A stretch of DNA of 64,000 nucleotides from CBDBBY01 sp965205055 (GCA_965205055.1 OZ242030.1:1426001-1490000); one strand, 5' to 3'; shown: positions 26,689-36,550, counted from the stretch's first letter. Notes: generated by a model from the letters alone, not told the origin. Made by a program: numbers and translations.

Positions 26689-26994
26689 ATGAGAACGCGG
26701 ACCCGACAGGACCTTGCCAACGCGATTTACGAGAGAGTGGGATTATCGAGGGCCGAGTCTTCGGAGATGGTGGAATTGACGCTGAAGCTGGTTGCGGACG
26801 AACTCGTAAGAGGGAACTCGGTAAAATTGTCGACCTTCGGCACGTTTTCGGTGATCGAGAAGCGGGAACGAATGGGACGCAATCCCAAGTCCGGCGTGCC
26901 CGCGAAGATAACGGCCCGACGAATCCTGACTTTCAAGCCGTCAAGGCAATTGAAGAAGTTCGTCGCGACGAGAGCCGTCACTGAAACCCGCTGA
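26689..26994 (+). CDS. ihfA: Integration host factor alpha subunit
   Basis: A 101-residue HU/IHF-fold DNA-bending protein. It has the beta-arm sequence RERMGRNPKSGVPAKITARRILTFKPSRQLK, which distinguishes IHF-alpha, and an N-terminus typical of the family (TRQDLANAIYERVGLS). It needs IhfB from elsewhere. The position after fabH is conserved in Rhodobacterales. Confidence 0.94.
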   Translation: MRTRTRQDLANAIYERVGLSRAESSEMVELTLKLVADELVRGNSVKLSTFGTFSVIEKRERMGRNPKSGVPAKITARRILTFKPSRQLKKFVATRAVTETR

Positions 26995-27000
26995 TTCCAC

Positions 27001-27537
27001 ATGGCCAAAAGCAAAATTCTTTTCCGCCAAGTCAGCGACGTCGCGGAGGAGCTGAACACGCCGCAACACACTTTGCGGTATTGGGAAAATCAATTCAACG
27101 AGGTGATGCCGCTCAAGCGCGCAGGCAATCGGCGTCATTACAGGGCCGAGGATGTCGCCCTTCTTGCGGGCATCAAGAAATTCGTTCATGAGGACGGTCT
27201 GACCCTCAAGGCGGTCAAGCGAATTTTCTCGGAAAATGGACCCGGCTACGTCCGCGATGTCGGAAGCAAATACCTCGACGGTCCGAAAACTCCGAACGAG
27301 GCGGAAGCCGCGACGCTGGCGCAGCAAACCGGTTCCGCCGACGCCCCGAACGCGGCCGACGGCCCATCGACGGACGCACTTCCGGAAGCGAGCGACACGC
27401 CTCGTTCCAATGACCCGATTCGCAATGGCTCCGTCGACGAGCGCGGGGCGGGCAATCCAATCGATTTGAATGCTCTGCGGTCGATTCTGGAAAGGCTGAA
27501 GGACCTCCGGAACCGAATGGCCGCCGAAACGTCTTGA
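27001..27537 (+). CDS. MerR-family transcriptional regulator
   Basis: A 178-residue protein. Residues 8-75 form a MerR winged helix (FRQVSDVAEELNTPQHTLRYWENQF, then RAGNRRHYRAEDVALLAGIKKFVHEDGLTLKAVKRIF). A low-complexity alanine/acidic linker follows, then a short helical C-terminus (ALRSILERLKDLRNRM) likely for dimerisation. No cysteine metal site is seen. It follows ihfA by six bases, as in related genomes; its targets are unknown. Confidence 0.88.
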   Translation: MAKSKILFRQVSDVAEELNTPQHTLRYWENQFNEVMPLKRAGNRRHYRAEDVALLAGIKKFVHEDGLTLKAVKRIFSENGPGYVRDVGSKYLDGPKTPNEAEAATLAQQTGSADAPNAADGPSTDALPEASDTPRSNDPIRNGSVDERGAGNPIDLNALRSILERLKDLRNRMAAETS

Positions 27538-27600
27538 ATGACCCGAACGTGCCTGCCGCCTTGCCAGCATATCGCGACATGGAGTATGAAGCGGGGCGGC

Positions 27601-27678
27601 CGGGCCATAGCGCAGTTAGGTTAGCGCGTTCGTCTGGGGGGCGAAAGGTCGCGAGTTCGAATCTCGCTGGCCCGACCA
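27601..27678 (+). tRNA. tRNA-Pro (anticodon GGG)
   Basis: The acceptor stem CGGGCCA pairs with TGGCCCG, followed by A and encoded CCA. The D-stem GCGC/GCGC is clear. The anticodon stem TTCGT/GCGAA encloses the loop CTGGGGG, giving anticodon GGG. The T-arm reads GCGAGTTCGAATCTCGC. Total 78 bases including CCA. Confidence 0.93.
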
Positions 27679-27736
27679 TTAAAGAATCGCGGCTGTCCAG
27701 AACGATAAAAGAACGTCGATCTTGGAGTTCACAAGA

Positions 27737-28846
27737 ATGACGATCGGAACGTCGGGGGTTCTGCCGGACAGCGAAATCCTCCGCTTCGTCGACGGCCAGG
27801 TCATCAAAAGCTGCAATCCGGTCGATCCGGCTCAGATTCAGCCGGCCAGCTTGGATCTCAGGCTTGGCAGCGTCGCGTATCGCGTGCGCGTGTCGTTTTT
27901 GCCGGGCAAAGGCCGCACGGTTCGCGAACGGCTCGAAGAATTCCGGATGCACCGGCTCGACATGGACGACGGCGTCGTTTTGGAAAAAGGCTGCGTCTAC
28001 GTTGTTCAGCTTCAGGAGCGAGTCTCGCTGCCGTCCGGCGTGCAAGCAGCCGCGAACGCGAAGAGTTCGACCGGTCGATTGGATCTGCTCACGCGGCTGG
28101 TTGCCGACGGCGGAACCGAATTCGACAGAGTCGACGAAGGCTACAGCGGACCGCTTTACGCGGAAATCTGTCCTCGTTCTTTCTCGGTTCTGGTTCGGAC
28201 GGGTTCACGATTGAATCAGATTCGGTTTCGCCGGGGCGCGACCTCCCTCTCCGATGACGAGCTGCGCAACCTGCAGCGCGACGCAGGACTGGTTTCAGGA
28301 GACGCTTCGATAGACGGCGGCTTGGGATTTTCGGTCGGCATCCAGAAGGACAACTCGGAGACCGGATTCAGGGCGAAGCCGCACGCCGGAATCATCGATG
28401 TCGACCGCACCGGCCTTTACGATCCGTCCGAGTTCTGGGACCCGGTTTACGCCTCGAAAGGAAGCATCATTCTCGACCCGGGATCGTTCTACATCCTGGC
28501 GAGCAGGGATGCGGTGAGCGTGCCGCCTGAATACGCTGCTGAAATGGTCCCGTACATTTCGATGGTCGGCGAATTCCGTGTGCATTACGCCGGGTTCTTC
28601 GATCCCGGATTCGGTCACGGAAGCTCAGGCGGCGCGGGATCGAAGGCCGTTCTTGAAGTCCGGTGCCACGAAGCGCCGTTCCTGCTGGAGGACGGCCAGC
28701 TGGTGGGCCGACTGGTATTCGAGCGAATGGCGGCGAAGCCGCATGCGCCCTACGGAGTCATCGGCGGTTCAAACTACCAAGGACAGGGCCTCAAGCTTTC
28801 CAAGCATTTCAAAAGATATCAGCTTCCGAGCGCCGGACGCGGATGA
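27737..28846 (+). CDS. dcd: 2'-deoxycytidine 5'-triphosphate deaminase, long alphaproteobacterial form
   Basis: A 369-residue protein producing dUTP from dCTP. It contains two dUTPase-like halves. The first has QIQPASLDLRLGSVAYRV and AAANAKSSTGRLDLLTRLVAD; the second has PPEYAAEMVPY and VGEFRVHYAGFFDPGFGH. This duplicated length is typical of alphaproteobacteria; E. coli Dcd is about 190 residues. I chose the ATG at 27737 with GGAG eight bases upstream. The 3' end overlaps that of scpB, which runs convergently. Confidence 0.9.
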   Translation: MTIGTSGVLPDSEILRFVDGQVIKSCNPVDPAQIQPASLDLRLGSVAYRVRVSFLPGKGRTVRERLEEFRMHRLDMDDGVVLEKGCVYVVQLQERVSLPSGVQAAANAKSSTGRLDLLTRLVADGGTEFDRVDEGYSGPLYAEICPRSFSVLVRTGSRLNQIRFRRGATSLSDDELRNLQRDAGLVSGDASIDGGLGFSVGIQKDNSETGFRAKPHAGIIDVDRTGLYDPSEFWDPVYASKGSIILDPGSFYILASRDAVSVPPEYAAEMVPYISMVGEFRVHYAGFFDPGFGHGSSGGAGSKAVLEVRCHEAPFLLEDGQLVGRLVFERMAAKPHAPYGVIGGSNYQGQGLKLSKHFKRYQLPSAGRG

Positions 28847-29481
28847 TGCGGAAGCGCCGCGCCCCGGTCCTGCGCCGGAACCGATTCCGGCGGCCCTCCG
28901 AAACCTTCCGGCGGAGTGCGGTTCAACAGGCCTGACTCGCGCAGTTCCTTCAGACCGGGAAGATCGCTCAGCGATTCCAGGCCGAAATGATCGAGGAAGT
29001 GTCGCGTGACCACGAATGTGACCGGACGGCCAGGCGTCCGGCGGCGTCTGCCTATGCCGACCCAGTTCAGCTCGATCAATTGATCCAATGATCCCTTCGA
29101 AACCGAGACGCCGCGAATTTCTTCAATTTCCGCTCGCGTCGCGGGCTGATGATAAGCGATGATGGCGAGCGTTTCCAACGCGGCTCTCGACAGTTTTCTC
29201 GGAACATATTTTTCGTGCGTCATCAGATGGCCGAGATCGGGCGCTGTCCGAATCGCCCATGCGTCGCCCACGCGAACAACCCGGACCCCCCTGCTCGCAT
29301 AATGCTCGCCGAGCCGTCGCAGCGACGCCTGCACATCGCAATCCTCGCCAATGCGGTCCCTGATTGCGCCAGCCGTCACCGGCTCCGCGACCGCGAACAG
29401 GATGGCCTCCACCATCCGGTCCAGTTCGGCTTCCTGCAGGGCAGCGACTGCGCCGTTCATATGCATCAGCTCAGCATTCAT
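28819..29481 (-). CDS. scpB: Segregation and condensation protein B
   Basis: A 220-residue ScpB with two winged helices: LDRMVEAILFAVAEPVTAGAI near the start and LSRAALETLAIIAYHQPATRAEIEEIRGVSV in the second. It binds ScpA and the SMC ATPase in chromosome condensation. Its start lies inside the last codons of scpA (11-base overlap), so the two are translationally coupled. The C-terminal ~25 residues are proline-rich and disordered. Confidence 0.93.
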   Translation of the reverse strand: MNAELMHMNGAVAALQEAELDRMVEAILFAVAEPVTAGAIRDRIGEDCDVQASLRRLGEHYASRGVRVVRVGDAWAIRTAPDLGHLMTHEKYVPRKLSRAALETLAIIAYHQPATRAEIEEIRGVSVSKGSLDQLIELNWVGIGRRRRTPGRPVTFVVTRHFLDHFGLESLSDLPGLKELRESGLLNRTPPEGFGGPPESVPAQDRGAALPHHPRPALGS

Positions 29482-30265
29482 CGTGCAAAGCCTTTCTTCT
29501 CAATTCAATAGGTCCGAACGGGCTGCCTTGCCGCAGCTCGACGCCGCCCGATCTCGTCAATTCCAGCGCTGCGGCGAAGTGAGATGCGACGGCCGTGCGC
29601 ATTCTCGACGGGTTTTCCTTGCAATCGGCCGGCAGGAAGCGGCGCAGATCGGACCAGTCCGCCGCATCCTCAATCAGACCGCGCAGGTTTTTCAAAGCCT
29701 CCTCCACCGAAAGCACGAATTCCCTCGACGCATCGTAAGGTTCGAAGTGATCGCGCGATCTCAGTCGAGCGTAGGCTTGCATCAGATCGAGCAAGGTTGC
29801 CCTGCAATCCGATATCCGGACGATCGAGATATCTTCCGGATCGCCTCTGCAGAAAAAATTCTGCCCTTGCTGCGTCAATCCCATGATGGACTTCGCTGCG
29901 CCCTGCATCGCGTCGAGTCGCATCAACCTGAATGCCATTCGCGAAGCCAGCTCGGATTCAAGCGTCTCTTCCTCAGGCGGCGGAATCAGCAGGCGCGACT
30001 TCAGCAGCGCCAGCCATGCGGCCATGACCAAATATTCCGCTGCGAGTTCGATCCGAAGAGTGCGAACACTTTCAATGAAGGCCAAATACTGCTCTGCAAG
30101 CTTCGATATTGAAATCTGCTTCAAATCCACCTTCTGCCGCCGGGCTAGATCGAGGAGCAGGTCCAAAGGTCCTTCGAAACCGTCCAGGTCGACAAAAAGT
30201 TCCTGGGAGTTCGCAGCACGCGCCGTTCGGTCATCACCCCGCATGTCCGTCCCGGAAAGTGTCAT
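29471..30265 (-). CDS. scpA: Segregation and condensation protein A
   Basis: A 264-residue kleisin. The N-terminus carries the family signature VDLDGFEGPLDLLLDLARRQKVDLKQISISKLAEQYL. The C-terminus has the winged-helix contact to SMC. The start at 30265 forms an ATGA overlap with the nagZ stop; the longer frame upstream is a shadow of nagZ. Part of the block argS-SPOR-nagZ-scpA-scpB. Confidence 0.94.
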   Translation of the reverse strand: MTLSGTDMRGDDRTARAANSQELFVDLDGFEGPLDLLLDLARRQKVDLKQISISKLAEQYLAFIESVRTLRIELAAEYLVMAAWLALLKSRLLIPPPEEETLESELASRMAFRLMRLDAMQGAAKSIMGLTQQGQNFFCRGDPEDISIVRISDCRATLLDLMQAYARLRSRDHFEPYDASREFVLSVEEALKNLRGLIEDAADWSDLRRFLPADCKENPSRMRTAVASHFAAALELTRSGGVELRQGSPFGPIELRRKALHDEC

Positions 30266-31272
30266 TTCGCCGCATGCGCATCCATGATTGATTCGAACTC
30301 CTCGACAGCCGCGCCGACATCCGTCGTCGCTTCCCTCCTCGCCACCGCCGCGCGCTCCGCCCTCTCCGTTGCGGCGGTTCCGCAAACGCCGACCTCCGAA
30401 GCGACTTCCCGCATTTCTTTCATGTCGCCGTTGCAATGCAGCACGATGTCGCATCCGGCGTCAATGGAGCTTCTCGCCCTTTCGCGCATGCCGCCCCTAA
30501 GCGCGCGCATGGAAAGATCGTCCGACATGAGCAGCCCGTCAAATCCGATTTCCGTTCGAATCAATTCGATGACCGTCTTCGACTGCGTCGCGGGGCGTTC
30601 CGGATCGATGCCGCTGTAGACCACATGGCCGGTCATGCCCATCGGCAAATCGCGCAATTCGCGGAACGGCACGAAATCGGATGCCTGCAATTCTTCAAGC
30701 GGCGCATTCGTGACCGGCAGCTCCAGATGGCTGTCGGCGTCCGGCCTTCCGTGGCCCGGAACGTGTTTGAGCACAGGCAGCACCCCTCCCCGCAGACATC
30801 CGTCGGCAACGGCGCGCCCATGGACCGCGACCTCCGCGGGATCTCGCGAGTAGCATCGGTTGAACAGTATCTCATGCGTTTTGGGAGTCGCGACGTCGGC
30901 GACGGGCACGCAGTTCACATCGATGCCCAGAACGCGGAGCTCCGAGGCAATGATCTCGTACCGCAGCCGCAACGCTTGGACCCCCGCTTCGCCGGGAAGC
31001 AAGGCGCACTGGTCGTATGGAGGAAGCCAGTCCCGCCAAGGAGCGCCCCTGAGCCTTTGGACCCTGCCGCCTTCCTGATCGATCAGTACGGGAGCATCGC
31101 GGCCCACCGCCGAACGCACATCGTCGACCAGCCTGCGAATGGCCTCGGAATCCTCGAGATTCCTGGCGAACAATATAAACCCGAACGGCTGGCAATCAGC
31201 AAAAAACGCGCGCTCCTCGTCGTTGAGACGAGACCCTTCGCAACCGAAAATGAATGCGCCGATGCCTGTCAT
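30262..31272 (-). CDS. nagZ: Beta-N-acetylhexosaminidase NagZ
   Basis: A 336-residue family-3 glycosidase releasing GlcNAc from muropeptides in cell-wall recycling. Key motifs: LIDQEGGRVQRLRG, KHVPGHGRPDADSHLELP with the mobile catalytic His-Asp loop, and MSDDLSMRAL carrying the nucleophile aspartate. The ATG at 31272 overlaps the stop of the SPOR gene (ATGA). Confidence 0.95.
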   Translation of the reverse strand: MTGIGAFIFGCEGSRLNDEERAFFADCQPFGFILFARNLEDSEAIRRLVDDVRSAVGRDAPVLIDQEGGRVQRLRGAPWRDWLPPYDQCALLPGEAGVQALRLRYEIIASELRVLGIDVNCVPVADVATPKTHEILFNRCYSRDPAEVAVHGRAVADGCLRGGVLPVLKHVPGHGRPDADSHLELPVTNAPLEELQASDFVPFRELRDLPMGMTGHVVYSGIDPERPATQSKTVIELIRTEIGFDGLLMSDDLSMRALRGGMRERARSSIDAGCDIVLHCNGDMKEMREVASEVGVCGTAATERAERAAVARREATTDVGAAVEEFESIMDAHAAK

Positions 31273-32114
31273 CTCATTATGGTCGCAATGCAAATTCCTT
31301 GCCGCGCATTCATTCGCGAACAAAAGCTCTCGGCGGCGGCGCGATCTTCAAAGCCCGAGACCCGAAGTCTGTAAATTTGCCTTCCGCCGCTTGTCGCCTC
31401 CTGAATGAACCAGCTTGATTCGGACAGCAGGTCGGCGAGGATTGTTCTCAGCTTCCGCCATTCGCGCCCGGCCTCATTTTCCGTCGTGAAATCGCCAAGC
31501 TGCACGACGTGCGAGCCCGTCGGCACATCCGAATGATCAATCCTGTTGTCTTTGAATTCGATCAGCCCGGTTTCCTGCAATTCCGCGTACTTTACATCGA
31601 TTATCAGCAATCGTCCTCGTTTCGGAACGACCCAGACGCTCTCCGCAGGTTCGACGGATTCCGAAGCCAACGACCTTGCGAGGAGGCTTCGGATGCTCGG
31701 ATCCGATTCCGAAGTCTCGCCTTCGCTGCTCAGCACTCCATGCAGCTCTTGCATATCTCTCGGTGACAAGTCCGACTTCAGCAATTCGGCGGAGGCAGGC
31801 GCATAAGCGTATGCCGGATTTTCGGGCAGATCGTTGCTGTTGCCTGCGATCAATTTGTTGATCTCGCGTCCGATGTACGGATTTTTGCGACCGCCCGGGT
31901 CGGCAGGCTGCGTCTTGAACGGATTGCCGGAAGGATGAATTACGGGAATTCCGCCCGCGCCTTGCGAGGAGCCATTGTAGTTCGAAGTGCCGACAAGCAC
32001 GATCGCGCCCAGCGAGAGCAGGACCCCCGCGAATTTGAGGACAAGCCCGACAGGCCGTCTATTGTACTGCCGTATGCCGAAACTCCCGAAAGAGTTGGCC
32101 GAAGATGCCGCCAT
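31269..32114 (-). CDS. SPOR-domain membrane protein
   Basis: A 281-residue protein with one membrane helix near residues 24-44 (LVLKFAGVLLSLGAIVLVG), a long variable periplasmic region, and a C-terminal SPOR domain (about 205-279: SHVVQLGDFTTENEAGREWRKL, then YRLRVSGFEDRAAAESFCSRM). SPOR domains bind denuded glycan at the division septum. Its place between argS and nagZ is conserved in Rhodobacterales. Confidence 0.87.
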   Translation of the reverse strand: MAASSANSFGSFGIRQYNRRPVGLVLKFAGVLLSLGAIVLVGTSNYNGSSQGAGGIPVIHPSGNPFKTQPADPGGRKNPYIGREINKLIAGNSNDLPENPAYAYAPASAELLKSDLSPRDMQELHGVLSSEGETSESDPSIRSLLARSLASESVEPAESVWVVPKRGRLLIIDVKYAELQETGLIEFKDNRIDHSDVPTGSHVVQLGDFTTENEAGREWRKLRTILADLLSESSWFIQEATSGGRQIYRLRVSGFEDRAAAESFCSRMNARQGICIATIMR

Positions 32115-32188
32115 GCCCCTGCCTCACAGCGCGATAGACCGCCTATCGCCGCCCGCGCGCCTGCTCGTGTTGTCGGAAGGCTGTGCCC

Positions 32189-33931
32189 TCACATCTCTTT
32201 AATCGGCGCGACCCCCAGTATAGCGAGCGCGGCATGAATTACAACGCCTGCGCCGCGAGCAAGCGCGACGCGTGCAACATTGCCGGCCGCGTCGCCTTCC
32301 TGCACGAATTTCAATTTGGGATCCGAATTGCCGAGCGCCCAAAGCGAATGAAAATCCGATGCCAAATCCGACAGATAGAAAGCGATTTGATGCGGCTCGT
32401 GGCTTCTTGCCGCGAGCTGAGCGACGCGCGGCCACTCCGCGATCCTGCGGGCGAAAGAAAGCTGCTTGCCGTGCGCGAGAAGGCCGAGGTTCGCCTTGGC
32501 CAACGAGGCGTCGTCCGCCTCGGGCCCGGTTTCGGCGAGCTTTTGGACGACAGAACAAATGCGCGCGTGCGCATACTGGACATAGAATACCGGATTGTCT
32601 TTCGATTGCTCTCGAATCTCGTCGAAATTGAAATCCAGCGGCGCATCGTTTTTGCGGGTTAGCATGACGAAACGCAATACGTCCGATCCGACCGCGCCGA
32701 CCGCGTCGCGAAGCTTGACGAATTCGCCGGCGCGCTTTGACATTTTTTGCGGTCCGTCCGCCGAGGCAACGCGCACCAGCTGGATCAGCTTGATGTCGAA
32801 CGGCATCCGCCCTCCGGAGAGCGCCGAGACAACCGCCTTCAATCGCTTGCAGTATCCCCCGTGATCGGCGCCGAAGACATTGATCAGCTCGTCGTACCCG
32901 CGCGATACCTTGTCGTAGTGGTAAGCGATGTCGGGCGCGAAATACGTCCACGAGCCGTCGGATTTCTTGATCGGCCTGTCGACGTCGTCGCCGTGTTCCG
33001 TCGACTTGAACAGAGCTTGACGCCGAGGCTCCCAGTCTTCCGGCGCGCGCCCTTTCGGAGGCTCCAATACGCCTTCGTAAATCAGGTTCTTCCGTCCGAG
33101 CTCGTCGATCGCGGCTTCAATCCGGCCGCTGCCGTAGAGGGATTTCTCGCTGAAGAACCGATCCATTCGTATGTCCAAGGCCCCGAGATCTTCACGAATC
33201 AGATCCAGCATCTCCGCGATCACGAACTCTCTGACTTGCTCAAGCCAGACGGCTTCCGGCTCGCCCACCCAGCGGTCGCCGAATTCCTCTTTCAAGCCTT
33301 CGCCCACCTGAATCAGATAATCGCCCTTGTAGGCTTTGTCGTCGAACTCGACATCGCGGCCGTTCGCTTGCAGATAGCGAAGGAAAGCCGACCTCGCGAG
33401 CGAATCCACCTGAGCCCCGCCGTCATTCACGTAGTACTCGCGATGTACCCGGAATCCCGCGAACTCGAGGAGGCGGCCGAGGGCGTCGCCGAACACCGCG
33501 CCGCGGGCGTGGCCCATATGCAGCGGACCCGTCGGATTCGCCGAGACGAATTCAAGGTTGACCGCCAAGCCTTTGCCGGCCTCCGACCGGCCGTAACCAA
33601 GCCCCTGCTCGAGCGCAGAGCGCACTTCGTTCATCCAAATGCTCGGCTGCAGCTCGAAGTTCAGAAACCCGGGACCGGCGATTTCAACCGAAACGATCCT
33701 TTCGTCGGACCTGAGTTTCGTCGCCAGTTCCGCAGCGAGCTCGCGGGGATTTCTCTCCGCAGATCTGGCGATCGCGATCGCGGCATTGGTCGCGAGTTCG
33801 CCATGCGCTTGATGCTTGGGCCGTTCGACGGTGACATTCGAAAGATCGACGTCCGCCGGAATCAAGCCTTCATTCGCGAGTTGTCGAAGCGAATCAATCA
33901 CCACGCTTTTGACGTCGGAGAAAACACTCAT
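32189..33931 (-). CDS. argS: Arginyl-tRNA synthetase
   Basis: A 580-residue class I synthetase. The HIGH motif appears as HMGHARGA after FVSANPTGPL, and the KMSKS motif as KMSKRAG. The N-terminal additive domain and C-terminal DALR anticodon-binding domain are of normal length. First gene of the SPOR-nagZ-scpAB cluster, 183 bases after dgt. Confidence 0.96.
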   Translation of the reverse strand: MSVFSDVKSVVIDSLRQLANEGLIPADVDLSNVTVERPKHQAHGELATNAAIAIARSAERNPRELAAELATKLRSDERIVSVEIAGPGFLNFELQPSIWMNEVRSALEQGLGYGRSEAGKGLAVNLEFVSANPTGPLHMGHARGAVFGDALGRLLEFAGFRVHREYYVNDGGAQVDSLARSAFLRYLQANGRDVEFDDKAYKGDYLIQVGEGLKEEFGDRWVGEPEAVWLEQVREFVIAEMLDLIREDLGALDIRMDRFFSEKSLYGSGRIEAAIDELGRKNLIYEGVLEPPKGRAPEDWEPRRQALFKSTEHGDDVDRPIKKSDGSWTYFAPDIAYHYDKVSRGYDELINVFGADHGGYCKRLKAVVSALSGGRMPFDIKLIQLVRVASADGPQKMSKRAGEFVKLRDAVGAVGSDVLRFVMLTRKNDAPLDFNFDEIREQSKDNPVFYVQYAHARICSVVQKLAETGPEADDASLAKANLGLLAHGKQLSFARRIAEWPRVAQLAARSHEPHQIAFYLSDLASDFHSLWALGNSDPKLKFVQEGDAAGNVARVALARGAGVVIHAALAILGVAPIKEM

Positions 33932-34113
33932 TCCGCATTCCTGTGCAAAGCTGCTTCAAGCGACTTCAAGGCAAACGCTTGAAGCGCGCCGATCAGCGAT
34001 CTTCAAAAGACGTCCCGGCCGAAACAAACGCATCCGCGAGAGCGGCAGCCGGCTCGGTGGCCGTACGGACCGACGCCGACCATCGCCGCGCTTTACCAAA
34101 CATTGCGGCGGGA

Positions 34114-35334
34114 TCAATAATCCAAGTCGCCGCCATAGGTCAGTTCCAGATAGCGATCGCGATCTTTCCCTTGCGTAACTGCATTGTGCTTTCTGATCGC
34201 GTACCAATCCGTCATTCCGGAGATGTAGTCCGCTGCGCACCGGGCGCAGGCGGTTTTGTCTCCTCGTTTGCTCTCTTCCGGCCGCCAGTTTTCAGGAAGG
34301 CGGTCGCTGTCTTCCATGTAGTATTGAAAGAGGTCGTCGATGAAGCCCTTTGCCCATTCCCTGACTCTTTCCATCGAACCCGACCGATACATGCGGTCGA
34401 AAAGAAAGTGCCTGATTTCGTCCAAACCGCTCTTCACTTCGCAGGAAAATGCGATCACCGGTCCGGAGAATTCCCGGACGTCATCCGGGTGCCGCAATCC
34501 GGCATTCTCGATAATCGCCCCGGACGCATCGAGCACATCGTTCACGAGCCTGTCGAACAGCTTGCGAAGCGCCGCGTGCGCGATTTCGGATGTGCATTTG
34601 CTTTCGTGTGTTTGAATGACCCCTTCGAAAGCATCGCCTACCAGCGGCAGCGCGGCTATTTCCGACTGCTTGAAGCAGTCGGCTCTGAGCCCATCCTGCA
34701 GATCGTGGCAATTGTACGCGATGTCGTCCGAGATCGTGGCGATCTGAGCCTCTGCACTCCCGTACGTATCCAGACGCAAGTTCATGTCCGCGTCCAGTTC
34801 GCCGACCGCATACGCGGGGTTTCCGAGAATTGGTCCGTTGTGCTTGACTATGCCTTCCAGAGTTTCCCAAGAAAGATTCAGTCCTTTGAAGTCAATGTAG
34901 CTCTGCTCGAACCTTGTGACGATCCGGATGGCCTGGGCATTGTGCTCGAAGCCGCCGTAGTCTTTCATCAAGCACTTAAGCTTGTCCTCCCCGGCATGTC
35001 CGAACGGGGGATGACCAAGGTCGTGTGCCAAGGCGACCGCTTCCGCCAGATGCGGATTCAGCGACAAGTTTTCTGCCAACGACCTTGCGACTCGCGCCAC
35101 TTCGATCGTATGCGTCAGGCGAGTTCGAAAATGATCCCGGAACGGCGCGATGAACACCTGCGTCTTGTGCATCAGCCGACGGAATGCGGCGGAATGGACA
35201 ATTCTGTCGCAGTCGCGCTGATAGACAGACCTGCGCGGGTCTTCAGGCTCCTCGAACCGGCGCCCTATTGAAGCACTGGGAGCACTCGCATATTCCGCAA
35301 GCCGCGGCCAAGGAGTGCCGAGCTCCCCATTCAT
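34114..35334 (-). CDS. dgt: dGTP triphosphohydrolase-like HD protein
   Basis: A 406-residue HD-domain phosphohydrolase. Metal-binding residues are visible in HTIEVARVARSLAENL and in AVALAHDLGHPPFGHAGE. The N-terminal RDCDRIVHSAAFRRLMHKTQV is characteristic of the dNTPase family. The true start is the ATG at 35334; the frame extends further only through the promoter region shared with erpA. It probably regulates dNTP pools. Confidence 0.93.
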   Translation of the reverse strand: MNGELGTPWPRLAEYASAPSASIGRRFEEPEDPRRSVYQRDCDRIVHSAAFRRLMHKTQVFIAPFRDHFRTRLTHTIEVARVARSLAENLSLNPHLAEAVALAHDLGHPPFGHAGEDKLKCLMKDYGGFEHNAQAIRIVTRFEQSYIDFKGLNLSWETLEGIVKHNGPILGNPAYAVGELDADMNLRLDTYGSAEAQIATISDDIAYNCHDLQDGLRADCFKQSEIAALPLVGDAFEGVIQTHESKCTSEIAHAALRKLFDRLVNDVLDASGAIIENAGLRHPDDVREFSGPVIAFSCEVKSGLDEIRHFLFDRMYRSGSMERVREWAKGFIDDLFQYYMEDSDRLPENWRPEESKRGDKTACARCAADYISGMTDWYAIRKHNAVTQGKDRDRYLELTYGGDLDY

Positions 35335-35403
35335 TCGCCGTACGCCCTTGCTAGCATTGACTCTCGGCAATATATTGCAGGTGTGAACCGAGGGAAAGGC
35401 GAT

Positions 35404-35748
35404 ATGGAAACGCTCGCTGAACTGAAGATACCGCCATCCGTCTCCGACCGGGCATTCGAACGTTTGGCCGAGATAAACGCCGACAGCCAGAGCAGGAAGT
35501 GCCTGCGGGTGGAAGTTAAGGGAGGCGGGTGTTCCGGGTTCCAGTATGAAATCGGCTTGGACGATGCAGGCGACGACGACCTGGTTCTGGAGCAAGACGG
35601 GCAATCTGTGCTGATCGATCCGGTATCTCTGCCGTTTCTCGAGAACGCCACCATAGATTTCGCCGAAGAATTGATCGGTTCCCGCTTCGTGGTCCGCAAT
35701 CCCAACGCCAAGTCGACTTGCGGCTGCATGTTGAGTTTTTCCATTTGA
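35404..35748 (+). CDS. erpA: Iron-sulfur cluster insertion protein ErpA (A-type carrier)
   Basis: A 114-residue HesB/IscA-family carrier. The three cluster-binding cysteines are in GGGCSGFQYE and STCGCMLSFSI. The ATG at 35404 follows AAAGGCGAT; an upstream GTG in frame would add seven residues. It diverges from dgt and is followed after 25 bases by xthA. Confidence 0.94.
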   Translation: METLAELKIPPSVSDRAFERLAEINADSQSRKCLRVEVKGGGCSGFQYEIGLDDAGDDDLVLEQDGQSVLIDPVSLPFLENATIDFAEELIGSRFVVRNPNAKSTCGCMLSFSI

Positions 35749-35773
35749 TCAACTTCCTATCGCATGGCCTCTG

Positions 35774-36550
35774 ATGAAAATCGCCACCTTCAACGTCAAC
35801 GGCATTCGCGCGCGTCTCCCCAGAGTTCTTGATTGGATCGACGAGTGCTCCCCCGACGTCGCGCTGCTTCAGGAGATCAAGTGCCAAGACGGGGTGTTCC
35901 CCGCGGCCGAATTCGAGGACAAGGGATACAACGCGGCGGTTCACGGACAAAAGAGCTTCAACGGGGTCGCGATCCTGTCCAAGTTCCCGATCGAGGACGT
36001 GATTCGCGGCCTTCCCGGCGCCGATGACGATCAAGCGCGCTGGATCGAGGCGACCGTAATCGACAAATCCGCCGTCCGTGTCTGCTGTCTTTATCTGCCC
36101 AACGGCAATCCCGCTCCCGGCCCGAAATACGATTACAAGCTAAGATGGATGGAAACGCTTGAAAACCGCGCGAAGACATTGATCGAGACCGAAGAGCCGA
36201 CTCTCCTTGCCGGCGACTTCAATGTCATTCCCCAGCGGCGGGACGCGCACTCTCCGGAAAAATGGGAGAACGACGCATTGTTCCTGCATGAAACCCGCAC
36301 CGCCTGGCGAAAAATCGTGAATCTGGGTTTCGCCGATGCGTTCAGGCTGAAATGCGACGCGCCTTTGAACTACACCTTTTGGGACTTCCAAGGCGGGGCA
36401 TGGAACAGAAACGACGGAATCCGGATCGACCACTTCCTGCTGAACTCGCAATGCGCCGACTTGCTTGAGGATTGCCAAATCGACAAGCATGTTCGAGGCG
36501 AGGAAAAACCATCGGATCACGTCCCGATCTGGGTGAAGCTGGACGCATAA
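35774..36550 (+). CDS. xthA: Exodeoxyribonuclease III
   Basis: A 258-residue AP endonuclease/3'-exonuclease. Motifs: MKIATFNVNGIRARL, LLQEIKCQD with the metal-binding Glu, LYLPNGNP, LLAGDFNVIP, and the C-terminal KPSDHVPIWV with the catalytic Asp-His. It acts in base-excision repair. It lies directly after erpA. Confidence 0.95.
   Translation: MKIATFNVNGIRARLPRVLDWIDECSPDVALLQEIKCQDGVFPAAEFEDKGYNAAVHGQKSFNGVAILSKFPIEDVIRGLPGADDDQARWIEATVIDKSAVRVCCLYLPNGNPAPGPKYDYKLRWMETLENRAKTLIETEEPTLLAGDFNVIPQRRDAHSPEKWENDALFLHETRTAWRKIVNLGFADAFRLKCDAPLNYTFWDFQGGAWNRNDGIRIDHFLLNSQCADLLEDCQIDKHVRGEEKPSDHVPIWVKLDA

Noticed and set aside
32747..33982. 411-codon plus-strand frame inside argS
   Set aside because: Shadow of argS, which has all synthetase motifs.
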